Below are positions 5,171-7,369 of a stretch of DNA of 7,369 nt, in pieces. A model generated the notes under the pieces. It searched no databases, was not told the DNA's origin, and worked only from the letters and a program-made list of their open reading frames with translations. Within the stretch, counting starts at the first letter, position 1; each line of letters starts with the position of its first letter. Source of the DNA: Candidatus Fibrimonadales bacterium (lineage in GTDB: Bacteria; Fibrobacterota; Fibrobacteria; Fibrobacterales; Fibrobacteraceae); the NCBI GenBank assembly GCA_009788135.1, contig WQSA01000021.1, forward strand, positions 556 to 7,924, in the 5' to 3' direction. The position numbers and the translations under genes are program-made.

Positions 5171-6732
5171 TAGCGTACGGCTATAAGTTTTCTCTCTGAA
5201 TTTGCGCTAACTATCACTGTTCCTTTGAAATTTCCCGTATTCCAGGAGGTTTCCCTTGAATTTGAGCTAAAAAGTAGTTTTCCTTGCAAATTGTGGATTT
5301 TCCATGAAACTTCGCTTTTGGAAGACATACGAATAATGCCCGAGCCTTGGTTTATTTGAATGCCGAGCAGTTTGTTATTTTTTGCGATAATGGAGTTTGG
5401 CGGTTCGGGTTCTGGCCACGGCAGGGTTGTTATTCCCTCTACGTTTGGCTTGGGGTTATCCAAGACATCTATTACATTCATCCATGTCCCACTCATCAAG
5501 CTAACGCCAAACCATGCCAAAAACTGGTCAAAATACATTTCATTGTGCAGAGTGTCTTCTTGACCGCCTTTTGGGTCAACCGCATTGCCAAAGAAACCCA
5601 CCTTGTTTTCCCAATCGTAAAACTCAGCCATTTTGCTGCTCCAAGCGATTTTATCTTCGTCTGTGCCAACTGCCATAGCCGCCGTTAGCCACTGCCCCAC
5701 TGTCAAATGGCTGTGTTCCCTGCGCCAACGCCAGGTATTTGAGTTAGTTTGTTCGTTAAATTCGGTCCATTTATCTTCTGCAGGCACCAATTTACCCTTG
5801 TTGGCCCCCTGCAACTGATAGAAATTAGCAGCGTCAGGGCCACCCTCTTTAGTTATAAAAGCCAAAGATTTTTCCAAAAATGCCTTGGCCCTTGCTTCTT
5901 TAAACCAAATATAATCGTTCGCTATACGCCATAAAACCCTAATTGCATCTTTGAAAAAAGCATTTCCGCTCAAATAGGGATTGTAGCCTAAGCCGCCACC
6001 GCCATGAAAACCGCCATCGTGGTTAGCCCAGTCCGGGACCATTCCTATGTCATAAGCTGGGCTGGCTTCAATTATTCTATAACTCGTGTTTACGGCTTTC
6101 ATCCAGTCTCTCTTTTTTGAATCGAAATTATTAAAAATACGGTAAAATGCAGGGGCAAAATAACCTATGTTATACCCTGGATCCCACTGGCTTCCAGGAG
6201 GCAAACCGCCATCGGAACGTAAATAATCCCATATGCAATCTACAACTCCTTGAGCCTCATTTGCATAATTTATATTGCTGTTTCCCCAAATTCCTATTTC
6301 TTTCAATTTAGCCGCAAAAATCAAGCTTAGGCCAATATCTTCATCCGCATCGCTAGCGGAACCTTCGCAATGTTCGCAAAATCCGTTATCGAATCTCACT
6401 CTCCAGTTATTGCAAGCATTTAAACCATGCTGCTTTGAAGCGTTATACATTTTATCAAAATATACCTGGTCATCCGCATAAAGAGCAAGCAACATGCCGT
6501 AGCCAATACCCTCGCTAACAGCGTCGCCTGGAGCTTCGCTTTTGGGACGATGCAGCAAACCAGTGTTATAAGCGTCAACATTCCGCTTTTTCATTCCTTT
6601 CCAAGTATTGTCCAAAACCAGTTTCCATTGTTTTGCCCCAACTTTTGGCTGCGTATTCGGAATTTCCAGCACGGCAAAGGCCGGAGAAAAAAGAATCAAT
6701 AGAGAAATAGCTATAAAAATAAAAGTGCGCAT
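5170..6732 (-). CDS. Secreted family 8 glycoside hydrolase (endoglucanase/xylanase type) with C-terminal sorting-like tail
   Basis: The 520-residue protein has a signal peptide (residues 1-20, ending SPAFA). A GH8 (alpha/alpha)6-barrel spans about 25-415. The conserved catalytic region SEGIGYGMLLAL has E74 as the expected proton donor. The family signature ASDADEDIGLSLIFA is at 126-140, with G where alanine is usual. KDAIRVLWRIANDY (261-274) holds D262 as the expected base. GH8 enzymes hydrolyse beta-1,4 bonds in cellulose, xylan or chitosan, or beta-glucans; the exact substrate cannot be told. A Pro-rich linker (about 427-446) leads to a basic tail of about 70 residues with VSWKIHNLQGKLL and a final LIAVR. 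This resembles Por/type IX sorting tails and the basic terminal domains reported in Fibrobacter cellulases. Cysteines C107, C119, C122 and C166 form an unusual cluster. The gene follows serS by 43 bases and precedes flgG by 29. No Shine-Dalgarno site is visible; the start is set by the signal peptide. Confidence 0.93.
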   Translation of the reverse strand: MRTFIFIAISLLILFSPAFAVLEIPNTQPKVGAKQWKLVLDNTWKGMKKRNVDAYNTGLLHRPKSEAPGDAVSEGIGYGMLLALYADDQVYFDKMYNASKQHGLNACNNWRVRFDNGFCEHCEGSASDADEDIGLSLIFAAKLKEIGIWGNSNINYANEAQGVVDCIWDYLRSDGGLPPGSQWDPGYNIGYFAPAFYRIFNNFDSKKRDWMKAVNTSYRIIEASPAYDIGMVPDWANHDGGFHGGGGLGYNPYLSGNAFFKDAIRVLWRIANDYIWFKEARAKAFLEKSLAFITKEGGPDAANFYQLQGANKGKLVPAEDKWTEFNEQTNSNTWRWRREHSHLTVGQWLTAAMAVGTDEDKIAWSSKMAEFYDWENKVGFFGNAVDPKGGQEDTLHNEMYFDQFLAWFGVSLMSGTWMNVIDVLDNPKPNVEGITTLPWPEPEPPNSIIAKNNKLLGIQINQGSGIIRMSSKSEVSWKIHNLQGKLLFSSNSRETSWNTGNFKGTVIVSANSERKLIAVR

Positions 6733-6736
6733 ATAG

Positions 6737-6769
6737 CAAATATATAATTTATTTTGCCTTTGCGCACAA
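6737..6769 (-). promoter_or_regulatory. Candidate promoter for the GH8 gene
   Basis: In the 43-base gap after serS, minus-strand TTGTGC (6769-6764) and TATATA (6746-6741) stand 17 bases apart, a sigma70-like layout. The overlapping TATATTTG (6744-6737) also fits the Bacteroidetes-type -7 consensus TAnnTTTG, with a TTG 22 bases upstream. Either reading puts the transcription start almost at the ATG, implying a very short or absent leader and agreeing with the missing Shine-Dalgarno site. The stretch is AT-rich, so a chance match is possible. Confidence 0.35.
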
Positions 6770-6775
6770 AAACTT

Positions 6776-7369
6776 TCAAATTTTCTCTATTCCACCCATA
6801 TACTTTCTCAAAACCTCAGGAACTGCAAGAGAACCGTCTGCCTGTTGATATTGGTCGCAAATGGCAACCATAACGCGCGGCGTTGCAAGGCCAGAACCGT
6901 TAAGAGTATGCACGTAAGTGTTTTTTCCGTTGATTTTCGTGCGAATATTGGCCCTGCGAGCCTGATAATCCTCAAAATTCGAGACCGAGCTGACCTCAAG
7001 CCACTTCTTTTCAACAGGGGCAAATACCTCCAAATCATAGCATTTTGCAGCGGAAAAACCCAAATCCCCTTTGCAAAGCGCAACAACCCTGTATTGCAAG
7101 CCTAGCTCCTGCAAAAGTTTCTCGGCAAAACCCACCAACTCCTCGTGATTCTCATAGCTTTTTTCGGGGTGCGCAAAATAAACCATTTCCACTTTGTTGA
7201 ATTGGTGCAAACGCAATAAACCTCTGGTGTCTTTGCCATAGCTTCCCGCTTCTCTGCGAAAACACGCCGAATAAGCGCATAGCTTCAAAGGCAAACTGCT
7301 TTCAGGAATAATCTCATCTGCATAAAGGTTTGTCACCGGAACTTCCGCTGTGGGAATCAAAAATAAATC
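6776..7369 (-). CDS. serS: Seryl-tRNA synthetase, C-terminal part (5' end outside window)
   Basis: The frame is open through the window edge and begins DLFLIPTAEVPVTNLYADEI, an internal SerRS block, so the N-terminal tRNA-binding coiled coil and class II motif 1 lie beyond 7369. The visible 197 residues are a little under half of a normal bacterial SerRS. Class II motif 2 is CFRREAGSYGKDTRGLLRLH, with FRREAG at 7261-7244. The serine/ATP site blocks KGDLGFSAAKCYDLEV and VSSVSNFEDYQARR follow. Motif 3 is LNGSGLATPR (6904-6875), with the invariant arginine. The C-terminus QQADGSLAVPEVLRKYMGGI is typical. The enzyme charges tRNA-Ser (and tRNA-Sec where present) in the cytoplasm. The TTG at 7360 is an internal codon, not a start. 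No terminator separates this gene from the GH8 gene, so readthrough is likely. Confidence 0.97.
   Translation of the reverse strand, partial: DLFLIPTAEVPVTNLYADEIIPESSLPLKLCAYSACFRREAGSYGKDTRGLLRLHQFNKVEMVYFAHPEKSYENHEELVGFAEKLLQELGLQYRVVALCKGDLGFSAAKCYDLEVFAPVEKKWLEVSSVSNFEDYQARRANIRTKINGKNTYVHTLNGSGLATPRVMVAICDQYQQADGSLAVPEVLRKYMGGIEKI

Noticed and set aside
4783..5173. Plus-strand open frames opposite flgG
   Set aside because: They are shadows of the highly conserved flgG sequence, with no Shine-Dalgarno support or family match.
5347..5934. Several plus-strand open frames opposite the GH8 gene
   Set aside because: They overlap each other and the hydrolase, and none shows domain-like composition.
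6759..6770. TTTGTGCGCAAA as an operator palindrome
   Set aside because: Only the four outer base pairs on each side match; the centre is not symmetric, and such short repeats are expected by chance in AT-rich DNA.
6875..6904. SerRS motif 3 with ATPR instead of the AVGR seen in E. coli
   Set aside because: The invariant arginine is kept and the two preceding residues vary among bacterial SerRS, so it is not evidence of altered function.
7358..7360. TTG at 7360 as the start of a short serS-like gene
   Set aside because: It is an internal codon of the SerRS LIPTAEVP block, and the frame continues through the window edge.

Overview
The window is gene-dense bacterial DNA of moderately low GC, with eight protein-coding genes and almost no intergenic space. 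The likely source is a flagellated Gram-negative member of the Fibrobacterota or wider FCB group, for example a termite-gut-type fibrobacterial lineage. This is inferred from a secreted family 8 glycoside hydrolase with a short basic C-terminal tail resembling FCB sorting domains, next to genes for a Gram-negative flagellar rod protein (FlgG) and P-ring chaperone (FlgA). No marker that fixes the phylum is present.

Left half (1-3421, + strand): a tightly packed sugar-modification cassette. It starts inside a B12-binding-type radical SAM gene that is cut by the window edge. Then come a cupin dTDP-4-keto-6-deoxyhexose 3,4-ketoisomerase (FdtA/QdtA type), a FemAB/GNAT-like acyltransferase and a DegT/DnrJ/EryC1/StrS PLP aminotransferase (FdtB/QdtB type). 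Gaps and overlaps are 1 nt, -14 nt and -4 nt, so this is almost certainly one operon. Together, isomerase, aminotransferase and acyltransferase would turn dTDP-4-keto-6-deoxyglucose into a dTDP-3-acylamino-3,6-dideoxyhexose (Fuc3NAc- or Qui3NAc-like) for a surface glycan. The radical SAM enzyme may modify the same glycan or its lipid. The upstream enzymes (RmlA/RmlB) and glycosyltransferases are not in the window.

Right half (3398-7369, - strand): reading leftwards, the C-terminal part of seryl-tRNA synthetase (serS, 5' end outside the window), a secreted GH8 glucanase/xylanase with a C-terminal sorting-like tail, flgG, and flgA. The gaps are 43, 29 and 3 nt. A candidate promoter lies just before the GH8 gene. 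Imperfect or perfect inverted repeats sit exactly at the GH8/flgG and flgG/flgA stop-start junctions. The second of these encloses the flgA start codon and the flgG stop codon, which suggests translational coupling.

The two operons converge, and their last genes overlap tail to tail by 24 nt with no recognisable terminator. No tRNA, rRNA, CRISPR, insertion sequence or phage feature was seen. No wholly new system is demonstrated. The most interesting points are the hydrolase-flagellar gene linkage with its junction hairpins, and the radical SAM/3-amino-sugar cassette with a non-standard acyltransferase.
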